This document shows positions 1 through 10,400 of a stretch of DNA of 64,000 nucleotides, one piece after another. The position numbers were made by a program, and so were the translations under genes. A model generated the notes under the pieces. The model did no database searches. It was not told the DNA's origin and saw nothing but the letters and a program-made list of their open reading frames with translations. The stretch lies in assembly GCF_038024065.1 (NCBI RefSeq), contig NZ_CP150667.1, forward strand, positions 3,231,501-3,295,500. The letters run 5' to 3'. The stretch's first letter is position 1. Every line of letters starts with the position of its first letter. Source of the stretch: Polaribacter sejongensis (GTDB taxonomy: Bacteria; Bacteroidota; Bacteroidia; Flavobacteriales; Flavobacteriaceae).

Positions 1-128
1 ATCCATCTAGTAGCATCTGGTTCTGGGGTATCAATTGGATCATCGTTAACATCTTCGCTACATGCCGTAAATAGGCCTAATGATAATACAAGGGCTAATG
101 CTTTGTGGTTTAAAAAAAATCTTTTCAT
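1..128 (-). CDS. Lipoprotein, 3' part cut by window edge
   Basis: This is the first 42 codons of a minus-strand gene that runs off the left edge. The N-terminus has a basic start, a hydrophobic stretch and a lipobox ending LFTAC (Cys23), followed by a very acidic stretch (SEDVNDDP). It is therefore an exported lipoprotein, probably on the outer membrane or cell surface. It begins only 11 bases after the stop of the TonB receptor at 140-2557, so the two are almost certainly cotranscribed, and it may be the receptor's surface partner. The functional domain lies outside the window, so the family cannot be named. Confidence 0.75.
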   Translation of the reverse strand, partial: MKRFFLNHKALALVLSLGLFTACSEDVNDDPIDTPEPDATRW

Positions 129-139
129 TTTTATTTTAT

Positions 140-2557
140 TTAGTTAAATTTATTGATTGTGTAATTTAATTTTATGTAAAAAGCTCTACCTGGTTTTTGT
201 ACAGATAAATTATCGAATACAGGTTTGTCAAATATGTTTTTAATATCGAAACTAGCAACAAGTTTTTTGTTTGGAAAAGAATAACTAAGACCAAAATCTT
301 GAGAAAATTGTTTCGGTACTTCAAAAAAATCATTACCAACTGTATTAGAACCTTGAGGAACTAAGTATGAAAACTCATCTGTAAAGTACATCGAGTAAAA
401 TAGGTTTAGTCTAGATTTTTTCTGTATTAAATCTTTAAAAGAGTAGCGTAAACTACCATTCATGGTAAAAAAAGGTGTGTTTGGTACATCTATTTCTACA
501 TTGCTATTTATAATTTGTAAATCGAAACGAGACACGTTAAAATTTACTCCAAAATTTCTGTCATAGGTATAATTTAATTGTGCGTCTATCCCTTTAGAAG
601 TTGCGGTTCCTTGGTTTACGTATACAATTAATTCGTCATCAACATTAAAAGATGTTTCTATAGGTAAGCCAATTCTGTCTTTAATGTTTCTTGTAAATAC
701 ATTGGTAGAGATAGAGAAATCATGGTCTTTTATGTTAAATGTTCCAAATCTAAAACCTAAGTTATAGTTGTTACTTTGTTCTGGTTTAATAGTTGGGTTT
801 GCTACTACATTATCACCATCATTACCAAATACTTCAGTTTCATCAGGTAAACGAACAGCTTTTTCCGCAGAAGTTAACAGTGTAACTTTTGGAGAAATAG
901 CATATGAAGCTGCAAAACCGTATCCATCTTTTTTGTTATTACTACTTATAATTTCATCAACGATACTTTTGTTTCCGTTTGTGTCTGTTTGTATTTCAGG
1001 ATCTATACTTGTTGTTTTTTGTTGATAATGTTTTCCAAATATGCTTGTTCTTAATCTATTATCAAAAGCTTTAAATTCATAGGTTAAAGAATAGATGTTT
1101 TTGTCAATATTTCTTGTGCCTTTAAAGGTGTTTTCTAATACCGAAACTAAAACATCGCTGTCTTCTCTGTCAACTCCGCTGTATACGTGGTTTACTAAAA
1201 CTTTATGGTGATCATTAAAATCATAAGACACACCAGTTCTAATAGAAGCTACTTTTCTTTTAATTTTGGCCAATGTTGGTCCTCCTTCTTGTTGAGATCC
1301 CCAAGTATATTTGTATTCGTTACCTCTAAAATCGATGGCTCTATCTCCAGTCCAACTATAAGCCCAAGCAACGGTATCGTTAATAGCACGGTTTCTTTTT
1401 CCGTACAACCCGTTTATTTTTACATCTAGCCCTTTGGTGAAAAGATTTTTCTTCTGATAAATTATGTTTGCCAACAAAGCGTCCGATTCTAAAAAACGGT
1501 CTTTATAAGGCGTGATGGTCATAAATGCCCCGTGTTGCACCTCTTTGTAGTCTTTAGAAGCGTTAAAACCAACTAAAAACTGGTCTGCCCATTTTACATC
1601 TGTAAAACCAGCTTGAAACATTCCGCCTGTAGATCTATAGGCATCATTAAATCTTTTTGCAGTAATTGGAGTTTGTACACCTCCTAAGCCTGTGTCTACA
1701 ACACTTCTTCCGGATACTTCGTAGTCATTATCAGAATAATTATGAAATATAGAAGATTTTACAGTAAATCCAGTTTCTTCAAAACGATATAAGCCATTAA
1801 CGTTAGCTTGCAGGGTGTTGAATGATCCGTATGAAACAGATGCGTTTAAATTTGTTTTGGTATCATTACGAAGTACGATGTTAATGGCGCCTCCTAAAGC
1901 ATCATCTGTCAAATGTCCAGGAACCACTCCTTTATACACTTCAATATTTTTAATCATGGAAGGCGGAATACTGTTTAGGTTGTAAGAAGATCCGTACATA
2001 GAGCTAGGGATTCCGTCAATAAAAATTCGTACAGCATTACCCGATAATCCATTTAAACTATAACTAACTTCTGATCCTAAACCACCATTTTGACGAATTT
2101 TTACGCCAACTGTAGTGTTTAATAAATCGTTTGTTTGAACGTTTCTAAGACCAGCTTCTTCAGTTTTTATAACATTTACAGCAAAACCTTGGGTTTCTTT
2201 TTTAGTTTCTTCTGTTTTGGTAGTTATACGTACTTCATCTAACTGATTCTTTATACTTTCTAATAAAACATTTACTTCCTTTTTATTTGAATTGAGTTGA
2301 GTGGTAATTGTTTTAGACTTTGAGTTTAATGAATGGAATTGAATTTTATGGGTTCCGTAAGGAACTGATTTTATATAGAATTCTCCATTAAAGTCGGTAA
2401 CCGTTTCTTTGTAGAAATGATCTCCTTTTATAACGACAAAAACATCTATACCTGGTTCATTATCGTCAACTTTTACTTTTCCGTAAAAATCTCCTTCTTG
2501 ACCAAAAGCGGTATATGATACAAGTAACAGTAAAAATGTTTTAAAAAAAGATGGCAT
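140..2557 (-). CDS. TonB-dependent receptor with N-terminal carboxypeptidase-regulatory domain
   Basis: The 805-residue product is an outer-membrane TonB-dependent receptor that would import a bulky ligand such as a siderophore, haem or another chelate using TonB energy. It has a signal peptide (residues 1-19, ending AFGQ), a carboxypeptidase-D-regulatory-like beta-sandwich at about 22-105, a plug domain at about 125-235 (with the typical IDGIP and GGAINIVLRND elements) and a long beta-barrel ending in an aromatic-rich strand. There is no SusD partner; a small lipoprotein follows 11 bases downstream. A TATATTTG box and, about 100 bases further up, a Fur-like box suggest iron control. The substrate is not readable from the sequence. 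Confidence 0.9.
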   Translation of the reverse strand: MPSFFKTFLLLLVSYTAFGQEGDFYGKVKVDDNEPGIDVFVVIKGDHFYKETVTDFNGEFYIKSVPYGTHKIQFHSLNSKSKTITTQLNSNKKEVNVLLESIKNQLDEVRITTKTEETKKETQGFAVNVIKTEEAGLRNVQTNDLLNTTVGVKIRQNGGLGSEVSYSLNGLSGNAVRIFIDGIPSSMYGSSYNLNSIPPSMIKNIEVYKGVVPGHLTDDALGGAINIVLRNDTKTNLNASVSYGSFNTLQANVNGLYRFEETGFTVKSSIFHNYSDNDYEVSGRSVVDTGLGGVQTPITAKRFNDAYRSTGGMFQAGFTDVKWADQFLVGFNASKDYKEVQHGAFMTITPYKDRFLESDALLANIIYQKKNLFTKGLDVKINGLYGKRNRAINDTVAWAYSWTGDRAIDFRGNEYKYTWGSQQEGGPTLAKIKRKVASIRTGVSYDFNDHHKVLVNHVYSGVDREDSDVLVSVLENTFKGTRNIDKNIYSLTYEFKAFDNRLRTSIFGKHYQQKTTSIDPEIQTDTNGNKSIVDEIISSNNKKDGYGFAASYAISPKVTLLTSAEKAVRLPDETEVFGNDGDNVVANPTIKPEQSNNYNLGFRFGTFNIKDHDFSISTNVFTRNIKDRIGLPIETSFNVDDELIVYVNQGTATSKGIDAQLNYTYDRNFGVNFNVSRFDLQIINSNVEIDVPNTPFFTMNGSLRYSFKDLIQKKSRLNLFYSMYFTDEFSYLVPQGSNTVGNDFFEVPKQFSQDFGLSYSFPNKKLVASFDIKNIFDKPVFDNLSVQKPGRAFYIKLNYTINKFN

Positions 2558-2573
2558 TCGTTTTATTTTTCGA

Positions 2574-2581
2574 CAAATATA
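2574..2581 (-). promoter_or_regulatory. -7 promoter box TATATTTG for the TonB receptor
   Basis: The minus strand reads TATATTTG, an exact match to the Bacteroidota -7 consensus TAnnTTTG, placed 16 bases before the start codon at 2557. No clear TTG -33 element lies at the usual distance, so this is a partial match. Confidence 0.5.
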
Positions 2582-2676
2582 AAACTATTTATAACGAGTC
2601 TAAATAAACTTAACAGTTTTGATAGATTATTTTTTTAAAGGGGTTTTTAAGGGGTATGTGATAATTTTTAAGTATT

Positions 2677-2695
2677 GATAATGATAATAATTAAA
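2677..2695. promoter_or_regulatory. Fur-box-like sequence upstream of the TonB receptor
   Basis: The plus strand has two consecutive GATAAT hexamers followed by AATTAAA. By eye this matches 16 of 19 positions of the classical Fur box. It lies about 100 bases upstream of the receptor's -7 box. The base composition here is very AT-rich, which raises the chance of a random match. Apart from this box and the receptor promoter I see nothing definite between 2558 and 2854. Confidence 0.3.
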
Positions 2696-2854
2696 AAAAC
2701 ACATACTATTTTTAATGATTCTATATAGTGGGTTTTTCTTTTTGCTGTTTTATAAGCGTTATTATCTTATATAAATGATTTTATTTTAGTTTTTGAGAAG
2801 AATAAATACAGGTGAGTAGTTAAATAAGATAGAGGGGAATAGTGATTTGTAATT

Positions 2855-3712
2855 TTATTTTTTACTTCTTACGCTTTCGACAATTACTGTAAATAAAATT
2901 AAGCTTCCTCCTATAATTGTATTCATACTCGGAATTTCATTTACAAATATGTAAGCGATAATAATACCAAAAACAGGTTGCACGCTGCTAATTATGCTTG
3001 CTGTAGCGACAGTGAAGTGTTTTAAGGAGTGAATCATCATGGTGTGGCCAATGGCTGTTGTTAATAAAGCAATTAATAATAACAAAGGCAATTGACTTTC
3101 AAAGTTAGAAATATCACTGAAGAATAAAACAGGTATTAATAATAGAGTCACAATAATTAATTGGTAAAGCATAATTGTGCTCCCGTTATAGTTGGTAACG
3201 TGCTTTTTGGTAGTTAAATTTCTTAAAGCATAACAAAGAGCAGATAAAATACCTAATAAAACTCCTTTGGCTTCGTTGTTTTCTATAGAAAAATCTGGTA
3301 CTAAAATATACACGCCAATTAATACAAAGATTCCTAATAAAACATGAATTTTATTTAGTTTTTGTTTAGAGAAAAAGGGCTCTAAAAGCGCAGCCATTAC
3401 TGGGAATGTGTATAAAGACAACATTCCTAAAGCAACGTTAGATAGCTTTAAAGCATAAAAATAGGTTACCCAATGAGCTCCTAAGAAAAAACCGTTAATT
3501 GCAAAAGAATAATAATCTTTCTTAAATTTTATTTTTAAATCTATTTTCTGGACTTTACAAAAAATATAAACTAAAACGGCGGCAAAACTAGCTCTACATA
3601 AAATAATTACTTCCGCTGGTAAAGCAATATATTTACCTAAAACACCAGAGGTGCTTATAAATAATGTTGCTAAAATTAAGAGGGATAAATTTTTTACGTG
3701 AGTATTTTCCAT
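2855..3712 (-). CDS. EamA-family (DMT superfamily) membrane transporter
   Basis: The 285-residue inner-membrane protein has about ten hydrophobic helices arranged as two homologous five-helix halves, the architecture of the drug/metabolite transporter superfamily. Motifs typical of EamA repeats are visible (LGAHWVTYFYALKLSNVALG in the first half and SSVQPVFGIIIAYIFVNE in the second). Members export or import small metabolites such as amino acids; the substrate cannot be predicted. It lies 40 bases after gldD on the same strand, so it may be read from the gldE-gldD transcript, although it is not part of the gliding machinery. Confidence 0.88.
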   Translation of the reverse strand: MENTHVKNLSLLILATLFISTSGVLGKYIALPAEVIILCRASFAAVLVYIFCKVQKIDLKIKFKKDYYSFAINGFFLGAHWVTYFYALKLSNVALGMLSLYTFPVMAALLEPFFSKQKLNKIHVLLGIFVLIGVYILVPDFSIENNEAKGVLLGILSALCYALRNLTTKKHVTNYNGSTIMLYQLIIVTLLLIPVLFFSDISNFESQLPLLLLIALLTTAIGHTMMIHSLKHFTVATASIISSVQPVFGIIIAYIFVNEIPSMNTIIGGSLILFTVIVESVRSKK

Positions 3713-3752
3713 TAAAGAAACTATGGGATTTGGTAGGGGTTTTAAGCCTTAT

Positions 3753-4304
3753 TTATTGTTTCCACTCTAGTGTTTCTACTAAACGTAAAATGTCTTTTTT
3801 AACATAATCTACTGCAGGTAAAATGGAGTCGTAGTTTGGTTTTGCGTAAAAATACAAGGATCCTTTTATAAAGTTTTTGGTACTATCTGTTATGTGGAAT
3901 TGAATTTGAGAGGCTGCATTACCTGTTATTTCATACATGCTACCAAAAACCCTTTTCTTAGGATTTACAAAATCTTTTGGAATAATTTGTTCTGCTTTTA
4001 TAGTGTGTTTAAAAACCAATTTTTCTGCTTCTGTTAGCAGTTCTTTAATGTTATTTTCTACAGGTCTGTAGGTAATGTCTATAGAAGCTTTTAAATTAGG
4101 GTATTTTATGGTAAGCCAATTTTTAGGGTCGTCATAAGTTTTTGTGTTTTCTAAGATATCAAAGGTATAAGGTCTTTCTAGGTCTAATTTTTTATATGCT
4201 TTTGTAGGGTATGTTAAACTTAAATATCCTTTTGGTTTGGGCAAAACATCTTCTTTACAAGATAGAAATAGGGTTACAAAAATTAATAGAAAAATATTAC
4301 GCAT
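3753..4304 (-). CDS. gldD: Gliding motility lipoprotein GldD
   Basis: The 183-residue product is recognised as GldD, a lipoprotein required for gliding and type IX secretion in Flavobacterium johnsoniae. The lipobox ends LFLSC (Cys16). The mature part carries the family's KPKGYLSLTYPTKAYK segment near the N-terminus and a C-terminal VDYVKKDILRLVETLEWK helix. Its start overlaps the end of gldE by 8 bases, showing translational coupling. The gldE-gldD order matches the known arrangement in gliding Bacteroidota. Its biochemical role in the motor/secretion complex is not known. No other gld, spr or por genes are in the window. Confidence 0.93.
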   Translation of the reverse strand: MRNIFLLIFVTLFLSCKEDVLPKPKGYLSLTYPTKAYKKLDLERPYTFDILENTKTYDDPKNWLTIKYPNLKASIDITYRPVENNIKELLTEAEKLVFKHTIKAEQIIPKDFVNPKKRVFGSMYEITGNAASQIQFHITDSTKNFIKGSLYFYAKPNYDSILPAVDYVKKDILRLVETLEWKQ

Positions 4305-5625
4305 TTCGTGTAGCTTTAACTTGTTTAATGCGTTTTTTATCTAACGCTTCTATGGTAAACGTATAGTTCTTGAAGTTTATTTTCTCTCCTTTCTTAGGGA
4401 ATTTACCGGAAATCTCTAAAATAAAGCCGGCTAAGGTTTCACTTTCTCCTTTTTCTTGTTCAAATATTTCTTCATCCTCGTCATCTAAAACTTTGCAGAA
4501 ATCTTTAATACTTGTTTTACCTTCAAAAATATAATTGTTAGCGTCTATTTTAGAATAATGTAAATCTTCATCATCAAATTCATCATTTATATCGCCAACA
4601 ATCTCTTCTATTACGTCTTCTAAAGTCAGTAAGCCGCTTGTTCCTCCATATTCATCAACAACAATTGCTAAGTGATTTTTCTTTTCTCTAAAATCGGCTA
4701 ATAAATCATCTAACTTTTTGTTTTCTGGTACAAAAAAAGTTTCTCTTAGTAATTCTTGCCATTTAAAAGTTGTTTTATTTAAATGAGCTAATAAGTCTTT
4801 AGCGTATAAAACCCCAACAATATTGTCTATGTTATCTTTGTAAACAGGGTTTCTAGAGTAGCCGTTTTTTAGGATTTTTTCTAAAACTACTTCGTAGGAT
4901 TCAGTATCAGAAAGTGCAAAAATATCTATACGAGGAACCATGATTTGTACGGTTTCTGTATTTCCGAAGTTTACAATTCCTTCAAGAATTTTTTGTTCGT
5001 CTTTTGTGGTTGCGCCTTCAGAAGTTAGCTCTAGTGCTTGTGATAGCGTTTCTACTGAAAAATTAGAATTTTTACTACCTAATTTTTTTTCTATCCACTT
5101 TGTTAGTGTAATTAAAGGTAAGCTAAAAGGTGTTAGTAAAATGTTTATGGTGTGTATAAACTTAGACATTGTTTTAGAAAAGCTAAGTGCATTTCTAGAA
5201 GCGTAAACCTTTGGTAAAACCTCGCCAAATAATAGGATTAGAAAGGTTACAAGAACAATTTCTAATAAAAAACGAGTAGGAATTAAAAGTGAAAATAGTT
5301 CTAGTTTAAAGTCGAAACTACCAAATAAGGTTTCTGCCAATGAAGCAAACAATAATACAATTAAGATATTTATAAAATTGTTGGTTATTAAAATTGTGGC
5401 TAATAACTTTCGAGGTTTTTCTAATAAACTAACGACTATGTTTTGATCTTTACCGTTGTTAGAAAGTTCGTTTAAATCTGTTTGTGAAAGTGAGAAAAAA
5501 GCAACTTCTGCTCCAGAAACTAAAGCAGAGCTAACAAGTAAAACAATTAGAAAAACTGAATTAAACGTAGTTACAAAATCTATTGAGGCAAATAATGAAA
5601 GTAATATTTCGGGATCTGGGTCCAA
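4297..5625 (-). CDS. gldE: Gliding motility-associated protein GldE (CNNM/CBS/CorC family)
   Basis: The 442-residue membrane protein has an N-terminal DUF21/CNNM region with hydrophobic helices (about 15-40, 65-95 and 115-140), a tandem CBS pair at about 205-330 (VPRIDIFALSD, then NHLAIVVDEYGGTSGLLT with the acidic EDVIEEIVGDINDE tail) and a CorC_HlyC domain at about 345-430. The family includes magnesium and cobalt transporters. In F. johnsoniae, extra GldE partly compensates for certain gldD mutations, in keeping with the overlapping gene pair here. It lies 19 bases downstream of ssb and is probably cotranscribed with it. Confidence 0.92.
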   Translation of the reverse strand: MDPDPEILLSLFASIDFVTTFNSVFLIVLLVSSALVSGAEVAFFSLSQTDLNELSNNGKDQNIVVSLLEKPRKLLATILITNNFINILIVLLFASLAETLFGSFDFKLELFSLLIPTRFLLEIVLVTFLILLFGEVLPKVYASRNALSFSKTMSKFIHTINILLTPFSLPLITLTKWIEKKLGSKNSNFSVETLSQALELTSEGATTKDEQKILEGIVNFGNTETVQIMVPRIDIFALSDTESYEVVLEKILKNGYSRNPVYKDNIDNIVGVLYAKDLLAHLNKTTFKWQELLRETFFVPENKKLDDLLADFREKKNHLAIVVDEYGGTSGLLTLEDVIEEIVGDINDEFDDEDLHYSKIDANNYIFEGKTSIKDFCKVLDDEDEEIFEQEKGESETLAGFILEISGKFPKKGEKINFKNYTFTIEALDKKRIKQVKATRNA

Positions 5626-5644
5626 TTGTTATAAGTTAGATTAA

Positions 5645-6088
5645 TTAAAATGGTAAATCATCGTCTTCTTCTGGGGTTTCAGCTTTTGGTGCTGGTGCAG
5701 AAGGTTTAGATTCTTGTTGTGGTGCAGCAGGGGTTGAATTATCCGCGTTTTTCTTGGTAGAAAGCATGGTCATTTCATTTATATGAACTTCTGTAGCGTA
5801 ACGTTTTACTCCGTCTTGTTCCCATTGGCGGTTTCTTAATTTCCCTTCTATATATACTTTATCTCCTTTAGATAAATATTTTTCACACACTTTTGCCAAT
5901 CCGTTTCTTACAACAAGATTGTGCCAATCGGTAGAAGTAACTTTTTCTCCGTTTTGTTTATTTGTATAGCTTTCACTGGTTGCTATTGGAAATCTACCTA
6001 CACAATTTTGATCATCAAAATAGTGCATTTTAACATCGTCACCTAAATTACCAATTAAAATCACCTTGTTTATTGTTCCTGCTGCCAT
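5645..6088 (-). CDS. ssb: Single-stranded DNA-binding protein
   Basis: The 147-residue SSB binds single-stranded DNA in replication and repair. Residues 1-110 form the OB fold (INKVILIGNLGDD start, TDWHNLVVRNGLAKVCEKYL, and YIEGKLRNRQWEQDG). A flexible proline/alanine-rich linker follows, and the acidic tip EEDDDLPF is the protein-interaction tail seen in bacterial SSBs. It sits between mutY, upstream by 176 bases, and gldE, downstream by 19 bases, an order conserved in many Flavobacteriaceae. Length and tail are normal. Confidence 0.96.
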   Translation of the reverse strand: MAAGTINKVILIGNLGDDVKMHYFDDQNCVGRFPIATSESYTNKQNGEKVTSTDWHNLVVRNGLAKVCEKYLSKGDKVYIEGKLRNRQWEQDGVKRYATEVHINEMTMLSTKKNADNSTPAAPQQESKPSAPAPKAETPEEDDDLPF

Positions 6089-6264
6089 CGCTTTCTTTTT
6101 TTTGTATTAAGTCTTGTTTAGTTTATATCTATCGATTTTAAACCTTCGAGAAACTACGTTGCTAAATGCAATTAAAATATTTAATTATTTTAATTTTAGT
6201 ACTACTTGAGTAGACAAACTTAATTTGTTTAATAACTGTACCTCAAAAGTACTAAAAATATCAA

Positions 6265-7308
6265 TTACTTTTTAGCTTGAAAAGCTTCTAAAAAATTTGC
6301 AATTAAAATAGGAACAGGATATTTTTCAATTTCATTCCATTTTATCGTTGTTTCGGCAGTATTTGCAGTTTCTACAATCCAGAATTGGGTATATAAATGT
6401 TGATGAGATAATTTATGTACAATCTCTTTTGGGTTAAAAAGTGAAATGGTGGTTTCTAAAGGAAATAAATTTATAAATTCTTCTGATGAAACTAATTCTT
6501 CTTTATTAATGATTTTATCACTTTCTATTAATGGAAATTGGTATAAACCTTGCCAGATTCCTTTTCCTTTTCTTTCTGATAAAATAGTGGTGTCGTCATC
6601 CGTTTTTATCACAAGAAAATTAAAGTATCTTTTTCTTACCTTTATTTTCTTCTCTTTTACAGGAAGTTCTTTGGTTAGCTTTTTTTCTAATGCCACACAG
6701 CTATCAGAAAAAGGGCAGGTTTCACATAGCGGGTTTTGAGGCTTGCAGTGTAATGCACCAAAATCCATAATGGCTTGGTTATATGTTCCAGGTTGCGTTT
6801 CGTCAATTAATGATTGCGCTAATGTTTTAAACTCTTTAATTCCTGCGGATGAGTTAATAGGTGTATTTATACCATAATAACGAGAAAGTACTCTGTAAAC
6901 GTTGCCATCTACAACTGCAGTTGGTTCGTTAAAGCAAATAGAGGCAATTGCAGAGGCGGTATAATCTCCAATTCCTTTTAGTTTTATAATCTCTTTATAT
7001 GTAGTAGGAAATTCGCCATTAAGTTCGTTTGCAATTTGTTTTGCAGAAAAATGTAGGTTCCTTGCTCTAGAATAATATCCTAGACCTTGCCACATTTTTA
7101 AAACGGTACTTTCATCCGCTTTAGCGAGGTTAAAAACAGTTGGAAAATCTGTTGTAAATTTTAGATAATAGGACAAACCTTGAGCAACTCTTGTTTGCTG
7201 TAACATAATTTCTGACAACCAAATAAAATATGGGTTTTTAGTTTTACGCCAAGGTAGATCTCGGTTGTTTTGTAAGTACCAGTATATTAGTATTTTATGG
7301 AATTTCAA
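6265..7308 (-). CDS. mutY: A/G-specific adenine glycosylase MutY
   Basis: The 347-residue base-excision repair enzyme removes adenine mispaired with 8-oxoguanine. It has the glycosylase segment LSEIMLQQTRV with its catalytic Glu, a helix-hairpin-helix (LKGIGDYTASAIAS), the catalytic-Asp segment VVDGNVYRVLSRY, and the iron-sulphur ligand pattern C-x6-C-x2-C-x5-C (CKPQNPLCETCPFSDSC). A C-terminal NUDIX-like domain (about 225-345) recognises 8-oxoG. The length is normal. In related genomes the next gene upstream is usually HU; here a 7-kb SusC/SusD locus lies in between. Confidence 0.96.
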   Translation of the reverse strand: MKFHKILIYWYLQNNRDLPWRKTKNPYFIWLSEIMLQQTRVAQGLSYYLKFTTDFPTVFNLAKADESTVLKMWQGLGYYSRARNLHFSAKQIANELNGEFPTTYKEIIKLKGIGDYTASAIASICFNEPTAVVDGNVYRVLSRYYGINTPINSSAGIKEFKTLAQSLIDETQPGTYNQAIMDFGALHCKPQNPLCETCPFSDSCVALEKKLTKELPVKEKKIKVRKRYFNFLVIKTDDDTTILSERKGKGIWQGLYQFPLIESDKIINKEELVSSEEFINLFPLETTISLFNPKEIVHKLSHQHLYTQFWIVETANTAETTIKWNEIEKYPVPILIANFLEAFQAKK

Positions 7309-7472
7309 TTTTTAATAGATTTTATGTTAAAATATAGTTTTATGTTAAAATTCATATGGCGTTTTAACTAATTTGGCAATTATTGGTATTATCATAGTTA
7401 AAATTAACATTTACCTTGCTTTATTAACAATAAATTGTGATGTTTACGGGAATTAATTCAAACAAGATATAA

Positions 7473-10400
7473 ATGAAATTAAAAACAAACTTTATTCTAA
7501 CGCTGTTTTTGGCGTTTGTGGTGCAAGTAACTTTTGCGCAAGGTAAAAAAATATCGGGAACTGTCTCCGATAAAACGGGAGTTCTACCAGGGGTTTCGGT
7601 AGTAGTGAAGAATACTAAGAAAGGTACAGAAACTAATTTTGATGGAGAGTATTCCATATTTGCAGAATCTGGTGATGTTGTAGTTTTTAGGTATTTAGGA
7701 ATGAGGTCTTTATCAAGAACTATTGGAGTTGGTACTACTCTTAATGTTGTTATGGAGGAAGATGATAACGTGTTAGATGAAATTGTTATTACTGGTATTA
7801 CAGAGACTGATAAGCGTATTTTTACGGGTGCTTCTACTTCATTAAAAGCTTCTGATGTTAAATTAGATGGTGTTCCAGAAATAAGTAGAGCGTTAGAAGG
7901 TAGGGCTGCTGGTGTTACTGTGCAAAATGTTTCGGGTACTTTTGGTGCTGCTCCAAGAATTAGAGTTCGTGGTGCTACTTCTATTTATGGTAACTCTAAA
8001 CCATTATGGGTAGTAGATGGTATTATTTTAGAAGATGCTATTGATATTTCTTCTGGAGATTTAGCGTCTGGAGATGCAACTACATTAATTAGTTCTTCTA
8101 TTGCTGGATTAAATGCAGATGACATTGCGTCTTTTGAAGTTTTAAAAGATGGTTCTGCTACCTCAATTTATGGAGCAAGAGCAATGGCTGGTGTAATTGT
8201 AATTACAACAAAAAAAGGTAAGGCTGGTGTGAGTAGTATTAATTATACTACTGAAACTACGTTTAGAATGAGACCTTCTTATAATGATTTTAATATAATG
8301 AATTCTCAAGAACAAATGTCTGTTTATGAAGAAATGCGTTCTGGTGGATGGTTAAATTACAGTACTGTTGCAAATGCTAGTGAAAGTGGTGTTTATGGAG
8401 AGATGTATCAATCATTAAATCAGTTAGATAGTAATGGTAATTTTGTTCTTGCAAATACGCCAGAAGCTAAAGCAGGTTTTTTAAGACAAGCAGAGTTAAG
8501 AAATACAAACTGGTTTAACGAGTTGTTTAATGTTAACGCAATGCAAAGTCATTCGGTTAATATGTCTTCTGGAACCGATAGAGCAACTTATTATGGTTCT
8601 ATTAGTGCATTAATAGATCCGGGATGGACTAAATCTAGTAATGTTAATCGTTATACAGCAAATTATAAGTCTTTATTTAAAGTTAATGATAGGTTATCAT
8701 TTAATACTATAAGTACAGCTTCTTTTAGAAAACAAAAAGCACCAGGAACATTGTCTCAAGATGTAGATGTGGTAACTGGAACTGTAAAAAGAGATTTTGA
8801 TATTAATCCGTATTCATTTGCTCTTAATTCTTCTAGAGCTTTAGATCCATCAAAATATTATACAAGAAATTATACTGACTTTAATATCATTGAAGAATTA
8901 GAAGAAAACTATATTGATATTAATGTTGTGGATTTAAAGTTTCAGGCAGAACTAAAGTATAAACTTAGTGAAAAAACAAACGTTAGTTTTTTAGGAGCCT
9001 TAAAATATCAATCTACATCTTTAGAGCATAATTCTACAGAATTTTCAAATCAAGCCAATGCTTTTAGAGCAATGGATAATGAGATTATTAGAGGTGCAAA
9101 TCCATTTTTATATACAGATCCAGATGATCAATATGCTGTGCCAATTAGTGTTTTGCCAGAAGGAGGTATTTATAGACGTACAGATTTTAGTATGTTAGGA
9201 TATGATTTTAGATCTACTTTTTCTTATAAAGACATTATTAAAGAGGATCATACTGTAAACTTTTATGCAGGAGCAGAGCTTAATTCAGCAGATAGACATA
9301 CATCTAATTTTACCGGATGGGGATTACAATATTCTTTAGGAGAGGTTCCTTTTTATGGATATGAATTATTTAAAAAAGGAGTTGAAGAGAATAGCTTGTA
9401 CTATGGTTTGGGTAACACTAGATACAGAAACTTAGCCTTTTTTGGTAATGCAACGTATTCTTGGAAAAGACGTTATACGCTTAATGGTACATTGCGTTAT
9501 GAAGGTTCTAATAAATTAGGGAAATCTACAGCGTCTAGATGGTTGCCAACATGGAATGTGTCTGGTGCGTGGAATGTGCATGAAGAAGATTTCTTTGAGC
9601 ATTTAGGTGCTTTAGATAGGCTTACTTTTAGAGCTTCTTATAGTTTAACAGCAGATAGAGGTCCAGATTATGTGTCTAATTCGTTAGCAGATATTAGAAG
9701 TATTAATCCTTGGAGACCTTCTTCGGGTGTTAAAGAAAGTGCTTTGTACGTTAGTTCTTTAGAAAATAGTGAATTGACTTATGAGAAAAAACACGAATTA
9801 AATATTGGTGTTGATGCTGGTTTTCTTAAAAACCGTATTAATGTAGGTGTAGACTGGTATACTAGAAATAATTTTGATTTAATTGGTAGAATTAATACGC
9901 AAGGTATTGGTGGAGAAGTTACAAAATATGGTAACGTTGCTGAAATGGAATCTGATGGATTAGAATTATCTATCTCTGCTACCCCAATAAAAACAGAAGA
10001 TTTTTCTTGGCAAACAGACTTTATATATTCTAAAACAAGTAACAAGGTAACGAGGTTAGATACTCAGCAAAGAGTAATAGATTTAGTTACAGGTTATGGT
10101 TTTGCAAGAGAAGGGTATTCAGTAAAATCTATTTTTTCAATCCCTTTTGCAGGGTTAAATGAAGAAGGGTTGCCTACTTTTTATGATCAAGACGGTAATG
10201 TTTCTATTAGTGATGTTTACTTTCAGGAAAGAGATAAATTAGACTTTTTAGAGTATTCTGGATCTGCAGACCCTACAGATGTAGGTAGTTTTGGTAATAT
10301 TTTTAAGTATAAAAATTTAACATTTAATGTGTTTACAACATTTTCATTTGGAAATGTAGTAAGGTTAGACCCTGTTTTTAGTTCTTCTTATTCAGACCTT

